From the NCBI GenBank assembly GCA_963575745.1, contig CAUYUJ010005720.1, positions 1 through 59,114 of the forward strand: a stretch of 59,114 nt of DNA, read 5' to 3'. The position numbers and the translations under genes were made by a program. The DNA is from Prorocentrum cordatum. Taxonomy: Eukaryota > Sar > Dinophyceae > Prorocentrales > Prorocentraceae. Shown in pieces: positions 20,334 through 30,135 of this stretch (positions are counted from its first letter, which is position 1; each line of letters starts with the position of its first letter). The notes below the pieces were generated by a model. The model saw only the letters and a list, made by a program, of their open reading frames with translations, was not told the DNA's origin and ran no database searches.

Positions 20334-20572
20334 CGGAGGAGGAGGAGGAGGAGGAGGAGGAGGCTCCCGTGGAGGAGGAGGAGGAGGAGGAGGGAGGAGA
20401 AGGAGGAGGAGGAGGAGGAGTCTCCTGTGGAGGGAGGAGGAGGAGGAGGAGGAGGAAAAGGAAGAGGAGGAGGAGGAGGAGGAGGAGGAGGAGGAGGAGG
20501 AGGAGGAGGAGGAGGAGGAGGAGGAGGAGGAGGAGGAGGAGGAGGAGGAGGAGGAGGAGGAGGAGGACGCCC
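20334..20572. repeat. (GGA)n microsatellite at the LINE 3' end
   Basis: GGA repetition with several interruptions (GGCTCCCGTGG, GTCTCCTGTGG), becoming pure from about 20462 to 20570. It abuts the 3' end of the LINE and is (TCC)n on the LINE's strand. Confidence 0.97.
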
Positions 20573-20621
20573 ACGACCACGAAGGGAGTGACCCAATTCG
20601 CATGCAACAAAAACAAACAAG

Positions 20622-23600
20622 TTAGGAGGGGCCTAGGCAGCCGAAGAGATCCTCCTCCTCCTCGGGAAGAACGCCTCTCCAGCGCCTGGCCTCGACCTCG
20701 GCCCCCAGCTCCACGACCTCCGCCCGCGTCAGGCCGAGCAAGGCGAGGCCTCGCGCACGGTCGGCAGCGGGACCCTCGCGGCGCGAGGGCTGGGCACCCC
20801 GAGCTATTCTCGGAGGGCGGTCGCGGCCCTGGGACCAGGCCTCAAAGAAGGGCCCCCACTCCGAGCGAACCTCAAGAGAGGGGGCACCCGTGTACGCCAT
20901 AGTGAGCCCTTTAGGATTCCTATGGGCAGGATATCTTCCAGCACGAAATCGGTCAAGGTAAAACCCCCGTCCCCCAGACGCCACAGGACGACACCTCAAC
21001 CGAAGATTCCCCCGTTTCGTGCTGGAATGTGCCATTGCACCACAAGCCGTGCAACACAGCATCGTATCGTGATACGTGCAGCCATCCGACTCATATACCA
21101 CCCCCTGCTCAAGGGAGTGCCCCAGCTGGAGCCATGCTCCTGGGGTCGGGGGGTTCTCGGGAGGCGGCTCACCAGAAACAGCACCAGGGGCCTCGCCAGG
21201 GGCTTCCCCCGCACCAGGCGCAACCTGAGGCACACCGCTAGGCGCACTTGGCTCACCACCCCCAGGGTCCGAACCAGGAAGGGGGAAGCCAGGGACCGCA
21301 TCCAGGAGGACGTAGCCGAGCCATTCCAACCCTTGATGATCGTTCAGGGCCAAATCCCTACACTCAGCCTGCTGCCTGGCACTGTACAGCCCGACACGTC
21401 GGACAAGCTCTGCATATCCAGACACAAATTGGCGGTCCTCAATCGAAATTCGGAATGGCTCAGCTCCTTCCTTGGCGAGTCTGTCCGCCTCCGAGTTCCC
21501 GAAACGCTGCATTTCAGTGATACGGCCTTCCCTAACATCAACCATCGACGAGTGAGACGGGATCTGATGCACTGCCAAGCCCTCCAAACGGTCCCCAATC
21601 TCAGCCCACCAGTGGGCTCGGGCCGACGACGCACCAGCTGCCCCCGCGAGGTTTCGAAGGCAACCGACCGTGGCCGCACAGTCCACATGAAGCGAGACAC
21701 CTGAGGAGAGGACCGAACGGCGGGAGAGCATCAGCACAGCGAAATCCTCGCCGTCGCGTGCCTGTTGCCCAGGCGTTTCCCCGATCGGCACGACACCAAA
21801 AAGGGCAGCGAGGGTCCTACCCTGCCTGTCCAGCACCACAACAGCCCAACCCGCGGTCCCGAGTCCTGTGAGCTTCCCTTCAAAGCCCGACCCGTCCGTG
21901 AACACATGAGCCCCCTCAGGAATAAACAAGGGGCCGTCCTGAGGCCACTGAAAGTGCCTGGTGCACGGGTCCTGCGGGTCGCGGGGGGGTCGCTCCACCC
22001 AGGCCGCAGGGTTGGGGAAAAGACATCTGCTAAAAAGTTCCCCAGCAGGAGTGGGGAGATGGCCAACCGCACGAGCCGCCTTAGCAACCACGGGATCCAG
22101 GTTCTCGCGCCGCCAGGGAGCGAAGGCAACGCACTGAAACCTGCGATGGTACAACGTGCCTCTACCATCTCTGCACAGCTGGCATTGGTCAGGGGCCTCT
22201 GGACTATGCTCGCACACTCTGTGCTGGCACCAGTACACATTCGCACACAGAGCTGAAAGAGCTGCCTTGTGCGACTTCGTCCACGACTCCGAACATGTCC
22301 GCCCTAGAAGCTGATGAATGGGCTGCCAGAACACTGGGCCGCTCCACATCCCGAAATCAAATTGTTTCAACTGCTCCTCCCGCTCAATGGCCCGAACGAC
22401 CGAGCCTCGCAGGAGAAGGGTGAAAAACTTGGGCGAAAACCGATCAATTGACCACACACGGTTGAGGTCGTCAACCAGGGCTAATCGAGACACATCGAAA
22501 CTCCAGCGGATCCGAGCAAGCTGCAGGAAAAGCGCAGCAACAGGCTGGCGGACTTGGCCCCAGGGGGCCCTACTCCCCTGGACCGCCAGGGCGTCCTGGA
22601 CACAAGCTTCCAACACTGGTTTAGAAATCGAGCGGGCCCACCAAACGCTGACGAATTCCTTTACAGCCGACGTCACCGTCACCAAAAGCGGGTCCCTGAG
22701 CCAGAGGCGAGCGGCCGAAAGAAACCTGAAGCCCAGGGAAGTGCCAGGAAGAAGAGGGCCCCAGGATCTCGCAGCTTGGACCCTAAGCTTATGGAGGGTG
22801 GTCGGCGGGATCCCCAAGATGTGGGATCCCCAAGAAGCTTTAGCCAGCGCGCCCACACGATAAACTCTACTATGCTTTTCACTCTGCCCCAGCTGTCGTA
22901 GGGCAACTGCAGTGCTGCGGGCGGCCTCAATTCTCGACGCCTGCGCGCCGACTCGCCTCGCCCTGCCGTCCAGCGAGTCGCCGCCGAGGTCGCGGTGGGC
23001 GATGACCAGCTTGTCGTCCGATAGCCTCCACCTGGGATCCTGTACCAACGCAGGCAGCTGGGAGTGATCGGACATCATGAATCTAGTCTTGTCCCAATTA
23101 ATTGGCAACTTCCTCGAGTCCAGCTCCGAGGTGACAATCTCGAAACTCTTGACCGTGTTCTCAACAACCGTCCTTGGGCCTCCGATGGTATGCGTCGTCA
23201 AATCGTCCACCACATTCAACGCACGACACGGAGGCGTCTCCTCAGCCAGGCGCTTGAGGAGGCACAAGGTCATCAGTTTCGCCACTCCCGTTGCCGCACT
23301 GCAGCCAGCCACGATAGTTCCATTCGGATGACTGACTCTGCTCGTGCCTCCTGTCCAGCGCGCACGGCGTGGCGCTCGATACAGGCAGCAGAGCGCCTTC
23401 AGCAAGGCGCCGTCGAAGTTGTAGTGCTCTGCTGCTTCTCTTAGCTGCTGATGACTGACATTCTCGTAGAACTTGCGGATGTCATAGAACACAGTTATGG
23501 CCGACAGCCTCTTCCTTCTGGCGTAGCAGGCAAGCATATTGTGTACGTACGCCGCTTTGTCACAACTGGTCGTGGCATCCTTTCCCCAGAAAAACTTCGC

Positions 23601-25571
23601 ATCAACCGACGCCTCCCAACCTTTGACATACTGCCTCCTGCATCTGCTCCAAATGCGCGCCCAGAAGCAAAGGAGCCCGATCGGGCGTGTACCTCCTCCT
23701 GGTTTAGGCAGAAATACATTGATCGTGACCCACATGCGTTCACAGTGCGGATTGCGCTCCCAACTTGAAATAATCTCTTGGAGCCTCCGAACAAACACTC
23801 CATCCAGGAAGCTTACCAACCTCATGTGAAAGTTGTCCCAGCCTAGACCAGTGGAAAAGCCAAAGGAGCGGCAGACCTGGACGATCTGGTCCTCCGAGAT
23901 CTGGTCGAGCTTCCACGGGTAACTCCAGTCAGACGGCGCTGCCTCCTGGGCCCTGTCGTCAGAGATCCACAGCTCTTCCCATTCCTCCAGCACCGCCGTG
24001 ATCGCAGCAGCTCCCACCAGACCATGGGGCTTGCCTTTGGCCAGCGTGGGCGCCTCCTCCAACAGCTTGGGCCTGGAAATCGCGTGCGCTAGCCTGCCAG
24101 AGCCATCAGCTGCGAGGTCGCCGAACTCTCTCCAGGCCTTACTCCTGGCCTGTGAGTCCTTGCGTCTGCGCACATCCACCTCCTCCGCTAGAACAGTTCG
24201 AAACCAGGCAGACAACTGACCTCCTCTCTTGGCCAAGGCGACCCACTTCTGGACATCCTTCGCCTGCAGGGAGGGGGAATCCGAGATGGCCTCAGGGAGC
24301 TTCAGGGCCAGCAGCTGTCTCTCGCACCTCGCGGAGTGCTCTGGCCTGCCTGCTTTCGAACCAGACGGAGCTGACGATGCCACACATAGGGCATCCCATA
24401 GCCTGAGAGCACTCAGCCTAGCTCTGGTGTCCGACTCGTCGTGTCGCTCTAGGATAGCCTTCGCACAGTCCACCAGCCTCTTCTTCTTGAGTACCACGCC
24501 CTTCTCCCTGCCAACGTCGAGCCTCCTGTCCGAGAACGGAATCTCGAACAACTGCACCAGGTACTTCTCAGCCGCCTTGAACCACTTCGCTGCCGCATCC
24601 TCGACTGAGTTCACGGGGGCGTCCAGTTGCCACTCGTCAAGCACAGGTACCATAGGCGGTTCCGTGGTCGAGGTGAGGTCGGTCACCTTGGCACTCTTTG
24701 CCTTCTCCCTGGCTTTCCTCTTGGCCTCCTGGTCGGCCAGAGGAAAGGCTCGTGGGGGCGCCTCGACCCAGACAAAGGGCTCGTCCCTGAGGCCCTCCAG
24801 CTTGATCTCAACGTAGCAGTGTGGCGAGATCGGCGCGTCCACCCTGGCCTCCACCGACATGGGGAAGGCGTCCAGAGCCTGGGAGCCAATGAAGTAGTCA
24901 TACTCCTTGCCATTGCAGGTTGGGAGGCCAGGTGCGAAGATGGCGGCGGTTGCCAGGTCCAGCCATCCTAGCTCCATGATCTCCTCAGGTTCTAGGTTCC
25001 AGTCACCTCCTAGCAGGAAAGGGAAACGCTGCGCCCCCAGGAAGGCACTGAGGAACTCCAGCAGCTCCAGGTTCTCGCCCTTGGGGCCGATCGAGTCGAC
25101 GCCGTAGACTGAGCCGATGATGGTCCACGAGTGAGCGCCAACCGTCATGAGCCTCATCACAACACGGTGCTGCCACCTCTCAGGAACCTGGAGCTTGGCC
25201 ACCCCAATGCCAATGGCCGCTGACAAACCCACTCCTGCTGAAAGAGACCTGGCCGATTCTCCTGTGCGTTTGGCAGTTCCCAGCGCCAGCTTCCGAGAGC
25301 AAGTGCGAGTCCATTGATGAGCCCCTGCTCCCCCCGACTGGTCCAGCACGGTCTCCTGAATGCATAACACATGCGGCATCTGACATTGTTTCTCAATCCA
25401 TGGAATGGTGCTCCGAGCCCTTGGCCACGTATTCGCATTCAGAGTGCCAACTTTGAACGTACCTAGGGCACCGCGATCCTCAGGAGGGAGCCCTTCCAAC
25501 AATGAGATGACCTGCTTCGGCTGCAGCGCTGCTTGAGACTCCACCTGAGGTTGCTCAACACTGACTCCCAT
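20622..25571 (-). CDS. LINE ORF2: endonuclease, reverse transcriptase, RNase H
   Basis: Replication protein of the retrotransposon. The frame is open from 27551 to 20622 (2309 codons); I place ORF2 at its first Met after the ORF1 stop, though it may begin further upstream. Residues below are counted from 27551. Endonuclease/exonuclease/phosphatase domain about 697-920: KVGTLNANTW, CIQETVLD, GGDWNLEPEE, and ISPHCYV where SDH is usual. Reverse transcriptase about 1270-1560: LPKPGGGTRPIGLL, motif A FYDIRKFY, motif B GCSAATGVAK, motif C NVVDDL (the Y/F-x-DD first residue is Val). RNase H about 1880-2025: FTDGSGFEG, GEDFAVLML, LHVDCAATV, GNSEADRLAKEGA, so all four acidic residues are present. C-terminal zinc ribbon CCTACGAM with a later RLRC. 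It nicks target DNA and primes cDNA synthesis there. Confidence 0.93.
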   Translation of the reverse strand: MGVSVEQPQVESQAALQPKQVISLLEGLPPEDRGALGTFKVGTLNANTWPRARSTIPWIEKQCQMPHVLCIQETVLDQSGGAGAHQWTRTCSRKLALGTAKRTGESARSLSAGVGLSAAIGIGVAKLQVPERWQHRVVMRLMTVGAHSWTIIGSVYGVDSIGPKGENLELLEFLSAFLGAQRFPFLLGGDWNLEPEEIMELGWLDLATAAIFAPGLPTCNGKEYDYFIGSQALDAFPMSVEARVDAPISPHCYVEIKLEGLRDEPFVWVEAPPRAFPLADQEAKRKAREKAKSAKVTDLTSTTEPPMVPVLDEWQLDAPVNSVEDAAAKWFKAAEKYLVQLFEIPFSDRRLDVGREKGVVLKKKRLVDCAKAILERHDESDTRARLSALRLWDALCVASSAPSGSKAGRPEHSARCERQLLALKLPEAISDSPSLQAKDVQKWVALAKRGGQLSAWFRTVLAEEVDVRRRKDSQARSKAWREFGDLAADGSGRLAHAISRPKLLEEAPTLAKGKPHGLVGAAAITAVLEEWEELWISDDRAQEAAPSDWSYPWKLDQISEDQIVQVCRSFGFSTGLGWDNFHMRLVSFLDGVFVRRLQEIISSWERNPHCERMWVTINVFLPKPGGGTRPIGLLCFWARIWSRCRRQYVKGWEASVDAKFFWGKDATTSCDKAAYVHNMLACYARRKRLSAITVFYDIRKFYENVSHQQLREAAEHYNFDGALLKALCCLYRAPRRARWTGGTSRVSHPNGTIVAGCSAATGVAKLMTLCLLKRLAEETPPCRALNVVDDLTTHTIGGPRTVVENTVKSFEIVTSELDSRKLPINWDKTRFMMSDHSQLPALVQDPRWRLSDDKLVIAHRDLGGDSLDGRARRVGAQASRIEAARSTAVALRQLGQSEKHSRVYRVGALAKASWGSHILGIPPTTLHKLRVQAARSWGPLLPGTSLGFRFLSAARLWLRDPLLVTVTSAVKEFVSVWWARSISKPVLEACVQDALAVQGSRAPWGQVRQPVAALFLQLARIRWSFDVSRLALVDDLNRVWSIDRFSPKFFTLLLRGSVVRAIEREEQLKQFDFGMWSGPVFWQPIHQLLGRTCSESWTKSHKAALSALCANVYWCQHRVCEHSPEAPDQCQLCRDGRGTLYHRRFQCVAFAPWRRENLDPVVAKAARAVGHLPTPAGELFSRCLFPNPAAWVERPPRDPQDPCTRHFQWPQDGPLFIPEGAHVFTDGSGFEGKLTGLGTAGWAVVVLDRQGRTLAALFGVVPIGETPGQQARDGEDFAVLMLSRRSVLSSGVSLHVDCAATVGCLRNLAGAAGASSARAHWWAEIGDRLEGLAVHQIPSHSSMVDVREGRITEMQRFGNSEADRLAKEGAEPFRISIEDRQFVSGYAELVRRVGLYSARQQAECRDLALNDHQGLEWLGYVLLDAVPGFPLPGSDPGGGEPSAPSGVPQVAPGAGEAPGEAPGAVSGEPPPENPPTPGAWLQLGHSLEQGVVYESDGCTYHDTMLCCTACGAMAHSSTKRGNLRLRCRPVASGGRGFYLDRFRAGRYPAHRNPKGLTMAYTGAPSLEVRSEWGPFFEAWSQGRDRPPRIARGAQPSRREGPAADRARGLALLGLTRAEVVELGAEVEARRWRGVLPEEEEDLFGCLGPS

Positions 25572-26301
25572 GGCTCGAGACTCAGCAAGTGGCGACTGAA
25601 CCTGGCTGGGCACTTCCTCCGAGCATCGGTTGCCCCCAGGATTTAGCGATCTAACGCCAGACTCCAACGACGGGCTCTCACAATCTACTCTGAGACAGCC
25701 AGGTTCGAGGAGCGCCTGGCTGTCGCGTTCTGACACTGAAATTTCCTCACTGCGTGCAACAAAAGGTTTGGACGAGAGGGCCGCCAAGCTCTGGTTGGGC
25801 TTGACGGCTACGTTCTGACTGGCTGTCACGTTCTCGGCGCTCTGACATGTCGCCGAAGCCCGTGGCCACTCTTCCTCGCAATTTAACTCTGAGGAGACCA
25901 GGCTCGAGGCGCACCTGGTCTCCAATCCGACAAAACGGGAAGACGCCACCCACGAAGTCGACGGCGACACCGCAGCCCAGGGAGTCGCCGACACTGGAGC
26001 CGACGGCGACACCGCAGCGCAGGGAGTACCCGACACCGACGATGACAGCTCAACCGAAGAAGACGGCCTTGACGATGCGCTCGTGGCAATCGACTTCGCC
26101 GTCAGTGCACGCTCCTCCAGCGCCGCTGCCCGCCTGGGACTCGCACCTGCCGTGAGGCAGGCGGGTTCACTCAGGCTGCTCCTCTCAGGAGAGAGGACGC
26201 TAACGGCCGCCTTCTCAGGAACGGCACCGAGAGATGACCAGGAACAGGGAGTAGCCGAACTCGACCACGTCGCCCCCACTTGTGTCGAGCTCACGCTGTG
26301 G

Positions 26302-27551
26302 CTAAAGCCCCGACCGTTTTGCTGCCTGCACACCAACGTCAGCAGAGACACGAGAGCGAATGTCCAACTGTGGGGCAGGCTTGCCAACTGCATCAGCCGG
26401 CGCCTCGGCAGGTGAGCTCGCTGTCGCGGTCTCTGGGCTTGGCGAGGCCCCTGGTCCAGACTCGATCCCACCTGTGGCGGCTGCTTGTTCCCCAGGGCAA
26501 CCGTCAGCAGTGCGTCGTCGCTTCGCTTGGAGTCGTTTGAGGTGCTCCTTGTGCTGGTCCTGGGCGGAATTGGCCTTCTCCAGAGCTTGGCGAAATACCG
26601 ATCCCAGCACCTCTTGCAGCTGCTTCGCCACGTTGTTCTTGCGATCCTCGAGCTCTCGTAGGTCCTCTTCCGACACCTCGTAGCTGCCCTTGACAGCCTC
26701 CACATCAATGAAATCGTCACAAGAAATAAGGCTGGCCAGCTCCATCTCACCGTCGATGAGCTTGCGCAGGCTGATGCTCGGCAGGCCGCTGGACTCCGTC
26801 GCTGGTGGCCCTCTGTGCTGGCTCTGGAGCTCCACCAGGGCGGCTGCCACCTCGTCGTCGGCAGCCTGCAGCTCTCGGCCAGGGCCCCAACCGTGACTGC
26901 CAGCTCATCTGTCGCCCGACGCCAGCGCTCCAGCTTCTCGAACTCACTGTTGAGGCGTTTCTCGAGCTTCTCCTGCTTCTGCTCTGCGGCAATGAGCCTC
27001 TGCCTCCCCGACTGCTTCGGGGGCGGCGCCGCCCTCTGCGCCAGGGCTCCATAGCGCGCGGCCCCCACAGCGTCCCCAGCCTCACGAGCCAGACGCTGTA
27101 ATTCGAGGGCCTTGGCCTGGGGAATCTCGGGAACAGGTCCAGGAGGGAGTGCCGTGGAGAGGTTGCCTGGGCCCTTGCCACCGAACAGATCTCCCTTGCC
27201 GCCTTTGTACCCTTTCTTTCCCTTGCTCGCTCCCTTCCCCGACTCGTCCGACGCCATGGGGGCCCCAGAGTCATCAAGTGGTTGGGGACGAGTACCGAGC
27301 TTTTGGCCACAATGCTTGCAGCACATCGATCCTTTTGAGTTCTTACGGCATCCGCAGTGGTGGCATAGAATTTCACCTTTGGGACCTGCCACCGTCTTCC
27401 ATTCCTCCTCGTGCTTGGCTCGCTGGCTGTCCCATTTTTCCCACTTGGCTGCCGAACCCCCGCCCTCAGGTATGGTGCCCCCCCAGCGACGGGGCCGGGA
27501 TGACTGAACCCACGGGCGGCGCTCCCACTCACCAGGGCCAGCCGGAGCCAT
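26302..27551 (-). pseudogene. LINE ORF1 (zinc finger and coiled coil), one apparent frameshift
   Basis: The first part, from Met at 27551, reads MAPAGPGEWERRPW, with a C-x2-C...C-x2-C finger at residues 63-81 (CHHC and CKHC), a Gly/Lys-rich linker, and a coiled coil (EQKQEKLEKRLNSEFEKLER, then VGALAE). Near 26880 sensible sequence moves to another frame: LQAADDEVAAALVELQSQ, then EEDLRELEDRKNNVAKQLQE and EHLKRLQAKRR, ending at a stop at 26302. In the original frame this stretch is Arg/Ser/Trp-rich nonsense that happens to stay open into ORF2. I read this as an ORF1 with a 1-2 base indel near 26880, followed by a separate ORF2. ORF1 proteins of LINEs bind the element RNA. A programmed shift or assembly error are alternatives. 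Confidence 0.7.
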
Positions 27552-27686
27552 GGCGCGAGAGCAAGGATTGGGATGTTGGAGGCTCGCGAACCCCTCGACC
27601 GAGGGACCTCCGTACAGGTTGGTTGCTGCCGCGGACTAGCGGTATCCGTTTTTGCCAGAGCGGGCTCAGCCCGCCAAAGCATGGGT

Positions 27687-27708
27687 CTTGAGCCAAAATG
27701 GCTACGGA
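27687..27708 (-). other. Dinoflagellate spliced leader (exact 22-nt copy) at the LINE 5' end
   Basis: Minus strand begins TCCGTAGCC, continues ATTTTGG and ends CTCAAG. This equals the published dinoflagellate spliced-leader consensus at all 22 positions, with the variable first base T. No splice donor GT follows (the next bases are ACCCATG), so it is the leader as joined to an mRNA, not a spliced-leader RNA gene. An ATG nine bases further opens another frame (MLWRAEPALAK), so ORF1 translation would have to bypass it. Confidence 0.96.
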
Positions 27709-27751
27709 GGAGGAGGAGGAGGAGGAGGAGGAGGAGGAGGAGGCGGAGAGA

Positions 27752-27790
<39 letters not shown>
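27709..27790. repeat. (GGA)n then (GACGAT)n microsatellites at the LINE 5' boundary
   Basis: About 11 GGA triplets directly join the spliced leader, followed by GGCGGAGAGAGACGATGAC and GACGACGATGACGACG steps to about 27795. Confidence 0.97.
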
Positions 27791-27791
<1 letters not shown>

Positions 27792-27799
27792 ACGAAAAA

Positions 27800-28775
27800 A
27801 GGCGGATGAGGGGATGATATCGGAGTGACCGGGATCTCGATCCGCATCGGGACCAGGCCGCGCTCCCCCCCGTCGCGTCTCTTATGCACCACCTCTCTGT
27901 AGCGGCCTTTCCAACTTCAGAGGCGTCGCAGACGTCCAGCGCGGTCACTTCGCGCAGAGACGCGACCCAAGCACGGTGGGCCTGGGATGGGTAACAAGGA
28001 GCAGCAGCAGCAGCAACACTCAAGGACTTCAAGCCGTCTGGTGTCCACTCTAGAAATAATTTGACTCTTCCTGGGGTCGTTAAAACCCTTATTTAACCCC
28101 CCATCGCCATTCCGCCTTCCAGGCAACCATGCTGTTCACAGAGTGCCTGCGCTCAGACTCGCGCCTGCCGAGAGGGGCGGCAAGAAGAGGGGCGGAGGCG
28201 AGCAGACGAGGGAGAGCGGGCAGGGAGGCGGAGGAGGGCAAGCACACCGTGACAGACATGGAAGTTTCCCCCGAGATCCGCGCGGATCTCTCGGGGCGGA
28301 GTGTTGAGGACGCACAACGGGCAAACCCTGGCGGCCTCACTGAGGGCGAGACCCCATCCTGGTGCTGGCGGCGAGCGTGGGGGGACGTGAGGAGGAGAAG
28401 GCCCTCTCAGAAGGGGCGGCGTGGCTTCTCAGAAGACCTCCTGCCTGCTGAGAAGCTGTCTGTGTCTCCCGGGAAAGCTCAGCAAGCCTCTCGGAAGGCA
28501 GGGGGACTTCAAAGCCTTCTGAGAATGCCCACCCCTTCTCGCTTCCCCCCTCGCTCGCCGCCGACAGTGGGCGGAAACAAGTAGGCAACAACTCAAACGA
28601 CTCTGAGTCGCAGCGATGGAGGACGCGTAACGCGTCCGCAGCCTAGAGGGGGGGCGGCGCTGCTGGGCGAATGGTGCACGAGCCGGCGGGAGGTACTAGA
28701 AGGCGGCCGATCCAGCAGCCTAGCCATCTGGCGACAGGATTCGTTCGTTCGAGACTCCTAGAGTACCCCAACAAA
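27800..28775. other. Gene-free spacer
   Basis: Mixed GC-rich sequence. 28380-28560 repeats CTCAGAAGG/CTTCTGAGAAG wording also seen at 10235-10290 and 12590-12660. No recognised gene on either strand. Confidence 0.45.
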
Positions 28776-28972
28776 AAAACATAACATACAACGCTACCTT
28801 TTGGAGGTCCGCGCAGATTTCTTGGATCTGAGCTGGACCCCCCTCCCTGGCGCTCCCTGGCGCGCAGAGAGCGCCATAGGGGCGGCACCAGAGGCGCCGC
28901 CAGGGGAGGGGGGCCAGCGCAGATCCGAGAAGCCCCCGTGGGCCTCACACAAAGTTTGGGCTTATGCGGTGT
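28776..28972. mobile_element. PAL-B element, copy 3
   Basis: Left arm AACATAACATACAAC, then GGAGGTCCGCGCAGATTTCT and TGGATCT; right arm GCAGATCCGAGAAGCCCCC and CACACAAAGTTT. A small internal duplication (CTCCCTGGCGCTCCCTGGCG) lengthens this copy. Confidence 0.75.
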
Positions 28973-29654
28973 TTTGCTCTTCGGGCTCTGGCCGCCGAAC
29001 CTCTCAACCCACTGGCTGGTGAACGTGTTCTTCGGCGCTCCGACATCGGGCGGCAGGGAGGGGGGGGCAGAGCGGGGGCGTCTGGCTCTGGACCTCTGCA
29101 TCATGCGACTGTTTGCGGCAGTGCGTCCTGTGGGGGAGACTCCACCTGCCTGGAACAGGCGCCAAAAACAGCCAAGATCTGCTCCAGGGGGGGCCCAGGG
29201 CGAGGGCACGCGCCGATCGGCAACACAAGGAATAAGAAAACGACCACCTGCGGCTGGTTGTCCCCTCTAGGCCATTTCTCTTGACTGCTCCAGGGCCCCT
29301 CGGACTGGCCCCCAGAGACAACGAGCACGACGAGAGACCACAGGCCCGTCATTTTCTCGCAGGCCTCTGACCGGCCTGGGATGGGATGTGGCCACCACCG
29401 GCCAGACCCCCGCGACCACCCTGTGGTAAGACGAAGCCAGGACAAGGACAACATCGGATGAGGATACAGAGGGAGCTCGACCACAAGAAACCTTCCACAA
29501 GAAACCCAAACCTGAGACCCCAGGACGTCCATTGGTTTTTGGTGTGGCAACGTCACGCTTTCAATAACAAATCCGTCGAAGCCCAAGAAACCCATGGCAC
29601 CCTGGAGGCAACCAGGGTGTTTCTTGGCGTGGGCTTTCACTATAAATCAGGAAT
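28973..29654. other. Gene-free spacer
   Basis: Unremarkable GC-rich sequence. A start of the 29.6-30.1 kb repeat (GGCCAGACCCCCGCGACCACC, AGACGAAGCCAGGAC) appears at 29400-29450. No gene recognised. Confidence 0.4.
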
Positions 29655-30135
29655 ATAATATGTGAGATCCCGCAGCTCTGGAGGATCTCGGGCGCCGCGG
29701 CCTTCTCAGAGCGTCCCGGAACACTCTGAGAGCGTTCCAGAACGCTCTGGAACGGATTGATTCTCGTCCTAGCCCCGTCCGATTCGCTTAGGCCCACAGA
29801 CTGGACCATGTGAGCGTACCCACGTGGCCAACCACGGCCAGACCCCGCCGATCGGACACCCTATAACTCGTTCAAGACGAAGCCAGGACGAGGATATAAT
29901 CGGGTGAAGATAAATCGAGAATCTCTGGAATCCCACGGCTCTGGAGGATGTCCGAGGCGACGCGGCCTTCTCAGAGCGTTCCGGAACGCTCTGAGAGCGC
30001 TCCGCAACGCTCTGGAACGGATGTATCCTCGTCCTAGCCCCGTCTGGCTGCGACCACCCTATGGACAGGATTCGCTGAGGCCTACGGACTGGACCAAGTG
30101 AGCCACGGCCAGACCCCGTCGATCGGACACCTTAT
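29655..30135. repeat. Tandem duplication, about 240-bp unit (third piece at 40.1 kb)
   Basis: Two units share CCACGGCTCTGGAGGAT, GCGGCCTTCTCAGAGCGT, GGAACGCTCTGAGAGCG, AACGCTCTGGAACGGAT, TCCTCGTCCTAGCCCCGTC and CCACGGCCAGACCCCG, then CGATCGGACACC. A related piece at 40125-40260 adjoins the last methyltransferase exon. The GTTCCAGAACGCTCTGGAAC core is self-complementary. Confidence 0.85.

Larger units (their letters stand above)
20573..27708 (-). mobile_element. Full-length LINE-type retrotransposon beginning with a spliced leader
   Basis: About 7.1 kb on the minus strand. From 5' to 3': the spliced leader (27708-27687), about 135 bp of leader, ORF1 (27551-26302), ORF2 (ending at 20622), and about 50 bp of 3' sequence (GTTTGTTTTTGTTGCATGCG, ACTCCCTTCGTGGTCGTGGG) without a poly-A tail. 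(TCC)n lies directly outside both ends on the same strand. Inference: the RNA template was a mature trans-spliced mRNA, reverse transcribed and inserted into a TCC microsatellite. The intact ORF2 suggests a fairly recent insertion. Confidence 0.85.

Noticed and set aside
20622-27551. A single 2309-residue LINE polyprotein
   Set aside because: About 190 codons in the middle read as nonsense while another frame encodes a clear coiled coil ending at 26302. Two ORFs with one frameshift explain the data better.
28740-28775. GTTCGTTCGAGACTCC considered as a tRNA T-arm
   Set aside because: No pairing acceptor stem, D-arm or anticodon arm could be found around it. No tRNA or rRNA gene was recognised anywhere in the window.
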